Shown: positions 14,456 to 24,376, counted from the first letter of the stretch. The stretch: DNA of 64,000 nt from Sphingomonas tagetis (GCF_024211275.1 NZ_JAMLDX010000003.1:186001-250000), one strand, 5' to 3'. Numbers and translations are program-made. The notes: a model not told the origin generated them from the letters alone.

Positions 14456-17400
14456 ATGAACCGGATTTGGTGCGGCACGCTCGGTGTGCTGATGGCGACG
14501 TCGATGCTGGGCGGTTGCGCTTCGACGCCGCCGCCCGCGGTTCGGACGAGTGCGGCCGATCCGCTTGCCGCCGGTTTCAGCAGTCCGCCGCGCTCGGCGC
14601 GTCCGCGCATCTGGTGGCATTGGCTGAACGGCAACGTCACCAAGGAAGGCATTGCCCGCGATCTCGAATGGATGGAGCGGATCGGGCTGGGCGGCGTGCA
14701 GAATTTCGACGCCAGCCTCGGCACCCCGCAGGTCGTCGACAAGCGGCTGGTCTATATGACGCCGGAATGGAAGGATGCGTTTCGGTTCGCGGTGGCCGAG
14801 GCGGATCGCCGGAACCTCGAATTCGCCATCGCCGCATCGCCCGGCTGGAGCGAGACGGGTGGCCCATGGGTCAAGCCCGAGGACGGGATGAAGAAGCTGG
14901 TATGGTCGGAAACGACCATCCCCGGCGGCACGCGGTATCGCGGCGTGCTGCCCGCGACCCCGGGCGTCACCGGCCCTTATCAGGGCGCTGCGTTTCACGA
15001 CCCGCTGTCGCTCTCGGGCGAGACCGCCGCTCCACCAAGAGCGCAGGGAAGCATTGCGGTGATCGCGGTGCCGCTTTCCGCGCCACCGCTTCCGGCGCCG
15101 CGGCTCGCGACGGCGACGGGCACCGCGCTCTCCGGCACGGCCACGCTCGACGGCGATTTCGGGACGTCAGGCGCGCTGCGGCTGGACGAGCGAATGGAGG
15201 GCGACCTGCGGATCAGCTATCCGCGCGAGGTGACTGTTCGTTCGGCGCAATTGTTTATCCCGGGATTGAAGAACCCGTTTCGCGCCGCGCCGCTGATCCC
15301 GCTGCTCGAAGCCGAGACGCCGCAAGGCTGGCGGCGGGTCGCGCAGTTCGAGTTGACCGAGGTGCCGAGCAGCGTCGGCTTCGCGCCCGTCAGCGCGCGC
15401 AACTTCCGCGTGCGACTGGCCGCGAACACGGACGGCAAGGGACCCAGCATGGAGCGCCCCGCGGAGGGCGCCGAATCGTTCGATATCTTTGCGTTCGGCA
15501 AGCTGGAGAAGGTCGATATCGCGGAATTGACGCTGTCTCCCGAACCGCGCCTGGGTCATGCCGAGGAGAAAGCGGGGTTCGCCACCCTGCTCGACTATCA
15601 CGCCGCCGCATCGGCTGCCGATCTGGCGGGCATCGACCCGGCGCGCGTGATCGATCTTACCGGACGCGTCGGCAGCGACGGCGCGCTCGACTGGACGCCG
15701 CCGGCAGGAAGCGGCTGGCGAATCCTGCGCTTCGGCTGGTCGCTGACCGGCAAGACCAACCACCCGGCACCGCCGGAGGCCACCGGATTGGAAGTCGACA
15801 AGCTCGATCCCGCGGCGGTGGAACGCTATCTTGAAACCTATCTGGCGATGTACCGCGATGCGCTGGGCGCGGACGCGAAGGCGCTCGATGCGCTGCTGAC
15901 GGACTCGATCGAAGTCGGCGCGGCGAACTGGACGCCAGCGATGGAGCGCGAATTTCAGGCCCGTCGCGGCTATGCCCTGCGGCCATGGCTTCCCGCACTG
16001 GCCGGCGCTGTGATCGGATCGGCCGCACGGACCGAGAAATTCCTGTACGATTACCGTCGAACCCAGGCCGAGATGGTCGCCGAACACCATTACGGCACGG
16101 TCGCCAGGGTGGCGCGGCGGTATAGGCTGAAGGTCTATGGTGAGGCGCTGGAGAATGGCCGCCCCTCGCTCGGCGACGATCTCGACATGCGCAGCCATGC
16201 CGATGTGCCGATGGCGGCGCTGTGGACTTTCGGACGTGACGAGGGGCCGCGCTGGTCGCTGGTGGGCGACATGAAGGGCGCCGCGTCGGTCGCGCATGTC
16301 TATGGCCGCAAGCAGGTCGCGGCGGAATCGATGACCTCGGCCAACGCGCCTTGGGCGTTTGCGCCGCGCGACCTCAAGCGCATCATCGATTTCGAATTCC
16401 TGCACGGCATCAACCTGCCGGTCATCCACACCTCGGCGCATGTGCCGGTGGAGGACAAGAAGCCGGGCCTGTCGCTGATGATCTTCGGCCAGCATTTCAA
16501 CCGCAACGAGACCTGGGCCGAGATGGCCGGGCCGTGGATCAGCTATATCGCGCGCAGTTCCTACCTGCTCCAGCAGGGGCGCGATCATGCCGATGTCGCG
16601 GTGTTCCATGGCGAGGAAGCCCCGTTGACCGCGCTGTTCGCCGCGGGCGTGCCGCAGGGGCTGCCGCAGGGCTATGCCTATGACTTCGTCAATGCCGCGA
16701 TGCTGGCCGACGCGCTGCGCGTGGAAAACGGCATGATCGTCAGCAGCGGCGGGGCGCGCTACCGCGCATTGCAGCTCGCGGGTTCCAGCGAGCGGATGAC
16801 CTTGGCGACGCTCAAGCGGATCGCCGCGTTTGCCGACGCGGGCGTGATGATCGTCGGCCGCCAGCCCGTCGCCAGTCCGTCGCTGATCGACGATCCCGCC
16901 GAGTTCGCCGCGCTCGTCCGGCGCGTGTGGTCGCTGCCCAATGTCGTCGGGCCGGTCGCGATCGAGCGCGCGATGGCGGCGGCGGGCTTGGCGCCGGATT
17001 TCGCATTCGGCGGCGCGAATGCCGATGCCGATGTGCGGTTCGTCCATCGTACCCTCGACGATGGCGAGCTGTATTTCGTCAACAACCGCCGCGACCGGGC
17101 CGAACGCGGCGAGGCGCGCTTCCGCGTCACGGGCAAGGTGCCCGAATTGTGGGATGCCATTACCGGTGAGGTGCGGCCGCTGCCCTATCGCATCGAAAAT
17201 GGCGTGACCGTGGTGCCGATCGAGCTCGCGCCGGAGGATGCCAAGTTCGTTGTGTTCCGCACCGCGGCAGTGGCGGACTCAAAGGCCACCGCGACGCTGG
17301 AGCTGACTCCGCTCGCCCGCGTCGATGGCGCATGGAGCGTCGCGTTCCAAGCCGGACGCGGCGCGCCCGATGCGATCCGGCTGGATCGCCTGATCTCGCT

Positions 17401-17788
17401 GTCGCAGCACGATCAGCCCGGCGTGCGCTACTATTCGGGGATCGCGACTTACCGCACGACCTTCACCTTGCCCAAGGCGCAGGGTGCGCGGGGCAAGCTC
17501 TGGCTCGATCTCGGCGACGTCGCGGATGTCGCGGAGGTCCGGCTCAACGGCAAGCTCGCCGGGATCACCTGGTTCGCGCCCGATCGGGTCGAGATTTCGG
17601 GGCTGGTCGTTGCCGGCGCCAACGAACTCGAGGTGCGCGTGGCGAACAAATGGATCAACCGCCTGATCGGCGACAAGCAGGCGGGGGCGGACAAGGTGGC
17701 GTTCGTCGCGGCGCCGACCTATCGCGCCGACGCACCGCTGCGCCCGTCCGGATTGATCGGCCCCGTCCGCATTCTCGCGGCGCGGTGA
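14456..17788 (+). CDS. GH106-family alpha-L-rhamnosidase, lipoprotein
   Basis: 1110 residues, the usual size for GH106. A type II signal peptide ends in MLGGC with C21 as the lipidated cysteine, so the enzyme is membrane-anchored. The family signature WWHWLNGNVTKEGIARDLEW begins at residue 53, followed by GLGGVQNFDA. The C-terminus has beta-sandwich segments (KLWLDLGDVADVAEVRLNGK, ANELEVRVANKWINRLIG) as in other family members. It should release L-rhamnose from plant glycosides such as rhamnogalacturonan fragments or flavonoid rhamnosides. The start has CAGGAGAG immediately upstream. Only 25 bases separate it from the esterase-like gene, so they are probably co-transcribed. Confidence 0.88.
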   Translation: MNRIWCGTLGVLMATSMLGGCASTPPPAVRTSAADPLAAGFSSPPRSARPRIWWHWLNGNVTKEGIARDLEWMERIGLGGVQNFDASLGTPQVVDKRLVYMTPEWKDAFRFAVAEADRRNLEFAIAASPGWSETGGPWVKPEDGMKKLVWSETTIPGGTRYRGVLPATPGVTGPYQGAAFHDPLSLSGETAAPPRAQGSIAVIAVPLSAPPLPAPRLATATGTALSGTATLDGDFGTSGALRLDERMEGDLRISYPREVTVRSAQLFIPGLKNPFRAAPLIPLLEAETPQGWRRVAQFELTEVPSSVGFAPVSARNFRVRLAANTDGKGPSMERPAEGAESFDIFAFGKLEKVDIAELTLSPEPRLGHAEEKAGFATLLDYHAAASAADLAGIDPARVIDLTGRVGSDGALDWTPPAGSGWRILRFGWSLTGKTNHPAPPEATGLEVDKLDPAAVERYLETYLAMYRDALGADAKALDALLTDSIEVGAANWTPAMEREFQARRGYALRPWLPALAGAVIGSAARTEKFLYDYRRTQAEMVAEHHYGTVARVARRYRLKVYGEALENGRPSLGDDLDMRSHADVPMAALWTFGRDEGPRWSLVGDMKGAASVAHVYGRKQVAAESMTSANAPWAFAPRDLKRIIDFEFLHGINLPVIHTSAHVPVEDKKPGLSLMIFGQHFNRNETWAEMAGPWISYIARSSYLLQQGRDHADVAVFHGEEAPLTALFAAGVPQGLPQGYAYDFVNAAMLADALRVENGMIVSSGGARYRALQLAGSSERMTLATLKRIAAFADAGVMIVGRQPVASPSLIDDPAEFAALVRRVWSLPNVVGPVAIERAMAAAGLAPDFAFGGANADADVRFVHRTLDDGELYFVNNRRDRAERGEARFRVTGKVPELWDAITGEVRPLPYRIENGVTVVPIELAPEDAKFVVFRTAAVADSKATATLELTPLARVDGAWSVAFQAGRGAPDAIRLDRLISLSQHDQPGVRYYSGIATYRTTFTLPKAQGARGKLWLDLGDVADVAEVRLNGKLAGITWFAPDRVEISGLVVAGANELEVRVANKWINRLIGDKQAGADKVAFVAAPTYRADAPLRPSGLIGPVRILAAR

Positions 17789-17920
17789 AGCGAGCTATCG
17801 ACTGCATCGATATCACTGAATGCAATGAGGCAATTTTACATGCCTCGTCCGAACCGAAATGATCGTCGGGTGAAATCAAGCGAATGCCGGACCTGATCCG
17901 GCATCGAAAGCGGGAGGGGA
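17789..17920 (+). promoter_or_regulatory. Intergenic leader of the TonB receptor with two hairpins
   Basis: Two inverted repeats are present: GAGGCA/TGCCTC at 17827-17832 and 17841-17846 (8-base loop), and ATGCCGG/CCGGCAT at 17884-17890 and 17898-17904 (7-base loop). The first could be a weak attenuator or terminator after the rhamnosidase gene, though it lacks a T run. The second lies in the leader 16 bases before the receptor start and just upstream of GGGAGGGG. Confidence 0.35.
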
Positions 17921-20230
17921 ATGATGGCCTATAATATCGGACGCAGCCTGTATGCAGGTGTCGCGCTCGCGGTGCTTGCCGCCACGGCGCCGGCGCAGGC
18001 GCAGGACGAAAGCGCTGCCGCGCAGAGCGACGAGGGCGCGATCATCGTCACCGCGCGCAAGCGTGCGGAGAATCTGATCGACGTACCGCTTGCGGTCACC
18101 GTCGCCACGCAGGAGCAGCTGGCGCGCGATCAGGTCTATAACGTCAACGACCTGCAACGCGTCGCGCCGGCGCTGGAAATCAGCCAGACCTCCGGCGGCG
18201 AGACCAATGGCGGCGGACGCCTTCGCGGCCTTGGCACCGGCGTGTTCAACCCGTCGGTCGCTTCGTCGGTGGCGCTGGTGATCGACCAGGTGCCGGTCGG
18301 CAACCTCAACTTCCCGCTGCTTTACGATCTGGCTCAGGTCGAGGTGCTGCGCGGGCCGCAGGGCACGCTGTTCGGGCAGGGTGCGTCGGCCGGTGTGCTC
18401 AACATCACCACGCGCAAGCCGTCGTTCGACAAGATCGCGGTGAACGGCAGCGTCGACTTTGCCGACAAGGGCACGGCGGGGTCCGAGGTCGGCGAGCTGG
18501 TGCTCAATGCCGGGTTCAACGTGCCGCTCGGACAGAATGTCGCGCTGCGCTTCTCCTCGCAGTACAAGAAGGAAACCGGGCTTCAACGCAGCGCGACGAC
18601 CGGCAAGGACAACGAGATCACCGATTTCGGCCTGCGCGGCAAGTTGCTGTTCGAACCCTCGGACGCGCTGTCGATCACGCTGACCGGCGAATATGGGAAG
18701 GAAAAGACCGACGGTCAGACCTTCTTCGCCATCGCCATCGCGCCCAATTCCACGACACCGTTCGGCGCGCCGGGCGGTACGCTGGGTGGCACGTCGACGG
18801 GTGCCTATACCAGCGCCACCGGCTGCAAGATGCCGGTGATCAGCGCGCGCGCGGAATGGTATTGCGAGGCCGCGCCGACGCAGATGGACATCGAGTTCAT
18901 GACCGCCTCGGCGCTGATCGATCTCGAGCTCAGTGACTCGCTCAGCCTGACGTCGGTCACCGGCTATCGTGATCGCCGCTTCGACCAGTCGAGCCGCGAC
19001 TTCTCGCGCATTCTGCCGCAGCCCGCCGCGCGCCAGGAGCGGACGCGCGAGGATTCCGATCAGTTCAGCCAGGAACTGCGCCTCAACTATACCGCGAGCG
19101 GCTTCGACCTCGTCACCGGCGTTTTCTACAACAAATATACGTTCGACCGGCAACCCATGGGTGCCGCGCCCTACACTTATGGCAGCCGGCTGCCGGGCCA
19201 GCGGATCGGCTTTTCGGTCTGCGCCTATGACGGCAGCTTCTGCCCTGTGCCGCCGAGCCTGACCGATGAGAATACCAGCAACCGCGTGCTGGCGGCGTTT
19301 GCCGACGCGACGGTCAAGCTGGGCGCTCAGGTCGAGCTGTTCGGCGGCCTGCGGCTCGACGATTACAAGAACACGACGCGGACGCAGACGCTCGGTGCGA
19401 CGACCGGCGCGGCATCGACTTTCGTGACCACCGACAGCAACGTGTCGGGCCGCATCGGCGTCAGCTTCAAGCCCAATGCCGATACGAACCTGTTCGCTTC
19501 CTACTCGCGCGGTTACAAGCCGCCGGCGGTCGGCACCGATCCGTCCGGCGTGCTGTTCGAGCTGAAGCCCGAATCCGCCAACGCCTTCGAACTCGGCGCC
19601 AAGTTCGGCGTCGGTCGGCTCCAGCTGTCGGCCAACGCGTTCTATAGCGAGCTGCTCAATTTCCAGAGCCAGACCAGCGTGTTCGTCGGCACCGCGCTGA
19701 TCTCACGCCCGCTCAACATCCCCAAGATCACCTCCAAGGGGTTCGAACTGAACGCGTTCGGCCAGATCGCGCCGGGCTTCAACATCAACGCCGGCTATCA
19801 ATATAACGACATCAAGTTCCCGGCCGGCTATCTCGGCGATGACGGCGGTCAACTGGGCGGCACGCAGTTCCTCAATGCGCCGAAGCACAAGTTCACCCTG
19901 TCGGGCGACTATGGCTTCGCGCTGAGCGAGGGGCTCGAACTCTTCGTCAACGCCAACATGGTCTACAAGAGCTCGGTGCTGCTCGCGACGCGCGCGGACC
20001 CGCGCTATCGCTATCCGGCGCACGAGATCATCAATGGCGGGATCGGCGTTCGCGCGCCCGACGGTGGCTGGACCGCATCGCTGTTCGTGCGCAATCTGAC
20101 CAAGGAGCGCGAGCCGACCGCCTATCTCGCCAGCACCTTTGCGGGGCAAGCCGATGGCGGCATCCGCGCCTGGCCGGTCGCGGGGCTTACCGCGCGCGTC
20201 GTCGGCGTGCGGGTCGGCTTCGACTTCTGA
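17921..20230 (+). CDS. TonB-dependent outer-membrane receptor
   Basis: 769 residues. The signal peptide covers about 1-27 (ATAPAQAQ). A TonB-box-like stretch GAIIVTARKRAENL is followed by the plug domain (VEVLRGPQGTLFGQGASAGVLNI) and a 22-strand-type barrel ending in VRVGFDF with a terminal aromatic residue. It is set between a rhamnosidase and a beta-glucosidase, so the probable cargo is a glycoside or oligosaccharide rather than a siderophore; this is inferred from context. The start ATGATG at 17921 is preceded by GGGAGGGG. A strong intrinsic terminator follows the gene. Confidence 0.92.
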   Translation: MMAYNIGRSLYAGVALAVLAATAPAQAQDESAAAQSDEGAIIVTARKRAENLIDVPLAVTVATQEQLARDQVYNVNDLQRVAPALEISQTSGGETNGGGRLRGLGTGVFNPSVASSVALVIDQVPVGNLNFPLLYDLAQVEVLRGPQGTLFGQGASAGVLNITTRKPSFDKIAVNGSVDFADKGTAGSEVGELVLNAGFNVPLGQNVALRFSSQYKKETGLQRSATTGKDNEITDFGLRGKLLFEPSDALSITLTGEYGKEKTDGQTFFAIAIAPNSTTPFGAPGGTLGGTSTGAYTSATGCKMPVISARAEWYCEAAPTQMDIEFMTASALIDLELSDSLSLTSVTGYRDRRFDQSSRDFSRILPQPAARQERTREDSDQFSQELRLNYTASGFDLVTGVFYNKYTFDRQPMGAAPYTYGSRLPGQRIGFSVCAYDGSFCPVPPSLTDENTSNRVLAAFADATVKLGAQVELFGGLRLDDYKNTTRTQTLGATTGAASTFVTTDSNVSGRIGVSFKPNADTNLFASYSRGYKPPAVGTDPSGVLFELKPESANAFELGAKFGVGRLQLSANAFYSELLNFQSQTSVFVGTALISRPLNIPKITSKGFELNAFGQIAPGFNINAGYQYNDIKFPAGYLGDDGGQLGGTQFLNAPKHKFTLSGDYGFALSEGLELFVNANMVYKSSVLLATRADPRYRYPAHEIINGGIGVRAPDGGWTASLFVRNLTKEREPTAYLASTFAGQADGGIRAWPVAGLTARVVGVRVGFDF

Positions 20231-20253
20231 AGCAGGCGGGACCGGGGCAATTC

Positions 20254-20290
20254 GGGGGGCGGTGGCCGCGGGCGACCGCCCCCTTTTCTT
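20254..20290 (+). terminator. Intrinsic terminator after the TonB receptor gene
   Basis: A 9-bp GC stem, GGGGGCGGT at 20255-20263 and ACCGCCCCC at 20275-20283, with an 11-base loop, is followed directly by TTTTCTT. It lies between the receptor stop and the GAGGAG ribosome-binding site of the beta-glucosidase gene, so it may attenuate rather than fully separate the two genes. Confidence 0.85.
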
Positions 20291-20302
20291 GAGGAGCAGC
20301 AT

Positions 20303-21622
20303 GTGAAGCTCGACCGTCGTAATTTCGTTTCGCTCGGCGCCACGCTCGCCACCGCCGCCGTCCTGCCAGCCGGTGCGCAGAGCCGGGGCAAGCTGGCTTT
20401 TCCCAAGGGCTTCATCTGGGGTGCGTCGACTGCCGGGCATCAGGTGGAGGGCAACGACACCGCGTCCGACACCTGGTTCATGGAGAATATCGCGCCGACC
20501 GTGTTCAAGGAACCGGCCGGCGATGCCGCCAACAGCTTCGAACTATGGGAAACCGATCTCGATCTGTGCAAGGCGATGGGCCTCAACGCCTATCGCTTCA
20601 GCGTCGAATGGTCGCGCGTCGAGCCGGAGAAAGGCCGCGTCTCGCAGGCCGCGCTCGATCATTACAAGCGGATCGTCGCGGGCTGCCACAAGCGCGGGCT
20701 GCGGCCGATCGTCACCTATAATCATTTCACCTCGCCGCGCTGGTTCGCAGCGGCGGGCGGCTGGCTCAATCCCGACGCAGCGGCCTGGTTCGCCGCCTAT
20801 TGCGAGCGAGTGACTCGCGCGTTCGGCGATGGCATCGACCATGCCGTCACCTTCAACGAGCCGAACCTGCCCAAGCTGATCGGCAGCCTGAACCTGCCGC
20901 CGCAGATCGCCGAGATGGACCGCAAGACGCTCGAGCGGGCGGCTGAGCTGACGCGGAGCGAGCGGTTCGTCCCGACCAACGTCGTGCTGCCGCAAAATCT
21001 GCAGCCGATGGAAGCTGCGATGCTCGTCGGCCATGCCCGCGCACGGCAGGCGATCAAGGCGATCCGCGGCAACCTGCCGGTCGGCTTCTCGCTGGCGATT
21101 TTCGACGATCAGGCGGCGGGCGGCGGCACCGCGAAACGCGACGCGGTGCGCCGTCACCTCTATGGTGCCTGGCTCGAAGCGGCCAAGGCTGACGACTATA
21201 TCGGCGTGCAGAATTACGAGCGCGCCATATGGGGTGCGCAGGGCCGCCTGCCCCCGCCGGACGGGGCGCGGCGCGGGCATTTGGGGGCGGAGGTCTATCC
21301 CGCCTCACTCGCCGGCGCGGTGCGCTATGCCCATGGCGCAACGGGCAAGCCGGTGCTGGTCACCGAGCATGGCGTCGGCACCGATGACGACGCGACGCGC
21401 CAGTGGATGATCCCCGAAGCGCTCGGCCATCTGCACAAGGCGATGGCCGATGGGGTGCCGGTGAAGGGCTATTGCCATTGGTCGCTGATCGACAATTTCG
21501 AATGGATCTTCGGCTATGGACCGAAATTCGGGCTGCACAGCCTCGACCGCAAGACATTCGTGCGAACACCCAAGCCGAGCGCCAGGCTCTATGGCGCGAT
21601 CGCTCGTGCCAACGCGGTCTAG
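20303..21622 (+). CDS. GH1-family beta-glucosidase-like enzyme with Tat signal
   Basis: 439 residues from GTG 20303, with GAGGAG 6 bases upstream. The N-terminus LDRRNFVSLGATLATAAVLP is a twin-arginine-type signal, so a folded enzyme is exported. The (beta/alpha)8 GH1 hallmarks are present: FIWGASTAGHQVEG, YRFSVEWSRVEP, the acid/base E186 in TFNEPN, the nucleophile E355 in VTEHG, and HWSLIDNFEW near the C-terminus. The nucleophile motif is TEHG instead of the common TENG. It should hydrolyse beta-glucosides or related beta-glycosides in the periplasm, working with the rhamnosidase. Confidence 0.87.
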   Translation: MKLDRRNFVSLGATLATAAVLPAGAQSRGKLAFPKGFIWGASTAGHQVEGNDTASDTWFMENIAPTVFKEPAGDAANSFELWETDLDLCKAMGLNAYRFSVEWSRVEPEKGRVSQAALDHYKRIVAGCHKRGLRPIVTYNHFTSPRWFAAAGGWLNPDAAAWFAAYCERVTRAFGDGIDHAVTFNEPNLPKLIGSLNLPPQIAEMDRKTLERAAELTRSERFVPTNVVLPQNLQPMEAAMLVGHARARQAIKAIRGNLPVGFSLAIFDDQAAGGGTAKRDAVRRHLYGAWLEAAKADDYIGVQNYERAIWGAQGRLPPPDGARRGHLGAEVYPASLAGAVRYAHGATGKPVLVTEHGVGTDDDATRQWMIPEALGHLHKAMADGVPVKGYCHWSLIDNFEWIFGYGPKFGLHSLDRKTFVRTPKPSARLYGAIARANAV

Positions 21623-21632
21623 GAGTCGCGCC

Positions 21633-22502
21633 ATGCGGATAATCCTGACCTTCCTGCTTGCCCTCCTCCCGCTTGGACCAGCCTGGGCGCAACCCGCCCT
21701 GTCACAGGCCAATCCCGAAACCGTGCCGCCCGTCCGCCAGCCGGAGATCGCACTGTCGGATCGGCCAGTCGGCGCCGAGACCTGGACGCGGGTGTTCGGC
21801 CAGACCTGGGTGCGCAATGTCGAACGGCCGACATTATATCCGGTGCGGCCAAAAAACGGGCGCAACACCGGCAAGGCGGTGATCGTCGTCCCCGGCGGCG
21901 GCTATCAGTTCGTGTCGATCGGCAGCGAGGGCTTCGACGTCGCCGAACGGATCGCGGCGCAGGGTCACACCGCCTTTGTGCTCAAATACCGCCCCAAGCC
22001 GACCCCGCCGGCGCCGGGTGCGTTCATGGCCGAAATGGCGAAGGCGTTCAGCGGGCTGGGCAAGGGCGAATTGCCGGACCATCCGCCAGCGGTGGATGAT
22101 CTCGCCGCCGCGATCGACCGTGTTCGCGCCGATGCACGCGACTATGGCATCGATCCGCGGGAAATCGGGGTGATCGGTTTTTCCGCCGGGTCGCGCACGG
22201 CCATCCGGCTGATCGAGCAGCGCCCGCAGGCGGCGTCGCTCGACCATGTCGCGCTGATCTATCCACCGATGACTCAGACGATCACCGGCGGTCCGCGGCC
22301 CGACCTGTTCCTCGCCATCGCTGCCGATGACCCGCTGTTCGTGCAGGGCGGTCTCAAGCTGGCGGACGGATGGCTGAAGCAGAGCCGCGCGGTCGAATTC
22401 CATCTCTATTCGGCGGGTAGCCACGGCTTCGGGATGCGGCCGCAGGGGACCACCAGCGACCTCTGGATCGACCAGTATCTGGCGTGGCTGGCCCTGCAAT
22501 GA
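21633..22502 (+). CDS. Secreted alpha/beta hydrolase (acetyl-esterase-like), paralogue of the 13489 gene
   Basis: 289 residues from ATG 21633; longer in-frame openings run into the GH1 gene. AGGAG lies 8 bases upstream. A signal peptide spans 1-20 (LLPLGPAWAQ). The oxyanion segment is VIVVPGGGYQFVSIGSEG, the nucleophile elbow GFSAGSR, and the catalytic His lies in GSHGFG. It shares FVLKYR and the general layout with the hydrolase at 13489. It is 10 bases after the GH1 stop, and its own stop overlaps the next gene start (ATGA), giving a GH1-hydrolase-lipoprotein operon. Deacylation of acylated glycosides is inferred. Confidence 0.8.
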   Translation: MRIILTFLLALLPLGPAWAQPALSQANPETVPPVRQPEIALSDRPVGAETWTRVFGQTWVRNVERPTLYPVRPKNGRNTGKAVIVVPGGGYQFVSIGSEGFDVAERIAAQGHTAFVLKYRPKPTPPAPGAFMAEMAKAFSGLGKGELPDHPPAVDDLAAAIDRVRADARDYGIDPREIGVIGFSAGSRTAIRLIEQRPQAASLDHVALIYPPMTQTITGGPRPDLFLAIAADDPLFVQGGLKLADGWLKQSRAVEFHLYSAGSHGFGMRPQGTTSDLWIDQYLAWLALQ

Positions 22503-23008
22503 TGCGCACGGCGCTCGCGGCGGCAAGTGTGCTGGCGCTCGGTGGATGCATGGGGGCGGGTCCGCGAGCGGTCCCGCTCGTCGCGGGGGAGACCCTAGCC
22601 AAACACGACTATTCGCTCGCCGACACGCCGAACAAGCGCACCGCGCTCGCCTATCTCTACACGGCGTGGAACGATGGGCGCGTCGCCTATGCCCGCCAGA
22701 TCTATTGGGTGCCCGGCTCTTTCCCCGAACCGGCCAAGGGCACCGCGCCCGCCGATCTGCCGCGCAATATCGGCACGCCGCATTATACGATGAAACAGGT
22801 GGTGGAGGAGCGGGACCGGGTGGTCGTGCTCGCTTTCGTCAAGGGCGTCGGCATCGGCCAGCCGATCACCACCATTTTCGGCACGCCCGGCGGCACCAAG
22901 ATCGGCGACGCGGTGGTCGAGATCTTCCAGTTCGCCCCTGACGGCCGGATCGCCCGCAAATGGGATTTCATCCAGCCGGTGTCCGAGGAAAGCTACGACT
23001 TCCGCTGA
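22499..23008 (+). CDS. SnoaL-like (NTF2-fold) lipoprotein
   Basis: 169 residues. Tandem ATGs at 22499 and 22502 overlap the upstream stop. A lipoprotein signal ends in LALGGC. The mature part (KRTALAYLYTAWNDGRVAYA, VEERDRVVVLAFVKGVGIGQ, VEIFQFAPDGRIARKWDFIQ) has the look of the SnoaL-like domain found in small predicted cyclases and isomerases. The substrate is unknown. It closes the glycoside operon. Its 3' end overlaps the convergent MFS gene by 16 bases. Confidence 0.7.
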   Translation: MMRTALAAASVLALGGCMGAGPRAVPLVAGETLAKHDYSLADTPNKRTALAYLYTAWNDGRVAYARQIYWVPGSFPEPAKGTAPADLPRNIGTPHYTMKQVVEERDRVVVLAFVKGVGIGQPITTIFGTPGGTKIGDAVVEIFQFAPDGRIARKWDFIQPVSEESYDFR

Positions 23009-24327
23009 TCCGCTGCCTGCTGCGCGCTCATGAAGCGCAGCAACGGTCCGCGCGTCGCGATCACCAGCACCAGGTTGAGCGCCAGCGCGCTTGTCGCGAC
23101 GATCTGCATGGCCAGCCCAAGCCGGCCCTCGCCCACGACATATTCGCTGAGCCAGCCGACCAGCGCCGGCCCGCCCGCAAAGCCGATGATGCTGATCGCG
23201 AAGATCATCACTGCGGAGATGCGCGAGCGCAGCGCCGGTGGCGCGACTTGCTGCGCCAGCGTGTTGTTGAGCGCGTTGAATGGCGTGATGCAGAGCAGGA
23301 ACACGAACAGCAGCGGATAGAAGCTCGCGGTGTCGCGCGCGCCGAAGGCCAGCCAGCCGAGCGGGATCGACAGCGCGATCGGCAGCAGTCCGACGCGGAT
23401 CGGCGCGTCGAGCGCGCCGCGGCCCGCGAACCAGTCGACGATGATGCTGTACAGCCCCTGGCCGAGGATCGCGGCCGCGAGCAGGATGCTGCCCATCGCC
23501 GCGCCCGCCGCCATTGGCGATACGCCGAGCGTGCGTTGAAGATAGGCGGGCACCCAACCCGTCACCACGCCGAGCGAGATCGCCGAAACCCCGGCTGAGA
23601 CGAAGATCAGCGTCATCAACAGCGCGTTGCCGCGCAGGAACGGCCAGAACTCGCCCGATGTGCCGACGTCGGGCGCGGCGCGCACGCGATGCGGCTCGTG
23701 CAGAAGCGGGATGAGCATGAGCGCGAGCAGCCCGGGCAAGCCGATCAGCACGAACGCGACTCGCCACGGCGCCAGCTCGCCAAGTAGCGGCCAGCCGGCG
23801 AACGCCCCGCTTGCCCCTCCGGCAAGGATGGCCCCGGCTGCCGCGACGCCGATCGCCGGTCCGACCTGGAAGCCGATGCCCTGCACGGCGAGCGGCTTGG
23901 CGAGCGCATGGCGTGGAAAGCTGTCGCCGATGATGCCGTGCGAACAGGGGCCGATCGCCGCCTCGCCGGCGCCGACGATCATCCGCGCAAGAAACAGGCT
24001 GACGAAACCGGCCGCAAAGCCGCAGGCGATCGTCGCCGCCGACCAGACAGCCAGGCAGATGGCGAGCACGCGCCGCCGCGAGAAGCGGTCGGCGGCCATG
24101 CCGATCGGGAGCAGGAACAGGACGTAGAACAGCGTGAAGGCGAGCCCGATCAACAAGCTCGCCTTGAAATCGCCGAGCCCGAACTCCGCCTTGATCGGCC
24201 CGATCAGCATCGAGATCGCCATGCGGTCGGCCAGCGCGATCGAGGTCAGCACGAAGATGACCGCCGTCGACAGCCATGCCTGGCCGCGGGTGGGCAGCGC
24301 CGTTAGCGGCTCGCCTGCTGGTGCCAC
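22993..24327 (-). CDS. MFS transporter (spinster-like type)
   Basis: 444 residues from GTG 24327, chosen because GGAGGGG lies 5 bases upstream and the start clears the upstream gene; the longer reading frame has no membrane character before this point. Twelve membrane segments can be traced. MFS signatures include LADRMAISMLIGPIKAEF, GMAADRFSRRRVL between TM2 and TM3, and GAGEAAIGPCSHGIIGD. This type is common in sphingomonads for organic acids or aromatic compounds. It lies 49 bases downstream of the SIP-type reductase and may belong to the extradiol dioxygenase-hydrolase-reductase operon. Confidence 0.85.
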   Translation of the reverse strand: MAPAGEPLTALPTRGQAWLSTAVIFVLTSIALADRMAISMLIGPIKAEFGLGDFKASLLIGLAFTLFYVLFLLPIGMAADRFSRRRVLAICLAVWSAATIACGFAAGFVSLFLARMIVGAGEAAIGPCSHGIIGDSFPRHALAKPLAVQGIGFQVGPAIGVAAAGAILAGGASGAFAGWPLLGELAPWRVAFVLIGLPGLLALMLIPLLHEPHRVRAAPDVGTSGEFWPFLRGNALLMTLIFVSAGVSAISLGVVTGWVPAYLQRTLGVSPMAAGAAMGSILLAAAILGQGLYSIIVDWFAGRGALDAPIRVGLLPIALSIPLGWLAFGARDTASFYPLLFVFLLCITPFNALNNTLAQQVAPPALRSRISAVMIFAISIIGFAGGPALVGWLSEYVVGEGRLGLAMQIVATSALALNLVLVIATRGPLLRFMSAQQAADQRKS

Positions 24328-24376
24328 CTGATCCCCTCCATATCTCGCCGCCGCGCCATCGCGCCGGTCGTGTTCG

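Noticed and set aside
15167-17047. Long minus-strand frame inside the rhamnosidase gene
   Set aside because: No start context and shadow-type composition; the plus strand encodes a complete GH106 enzyme.
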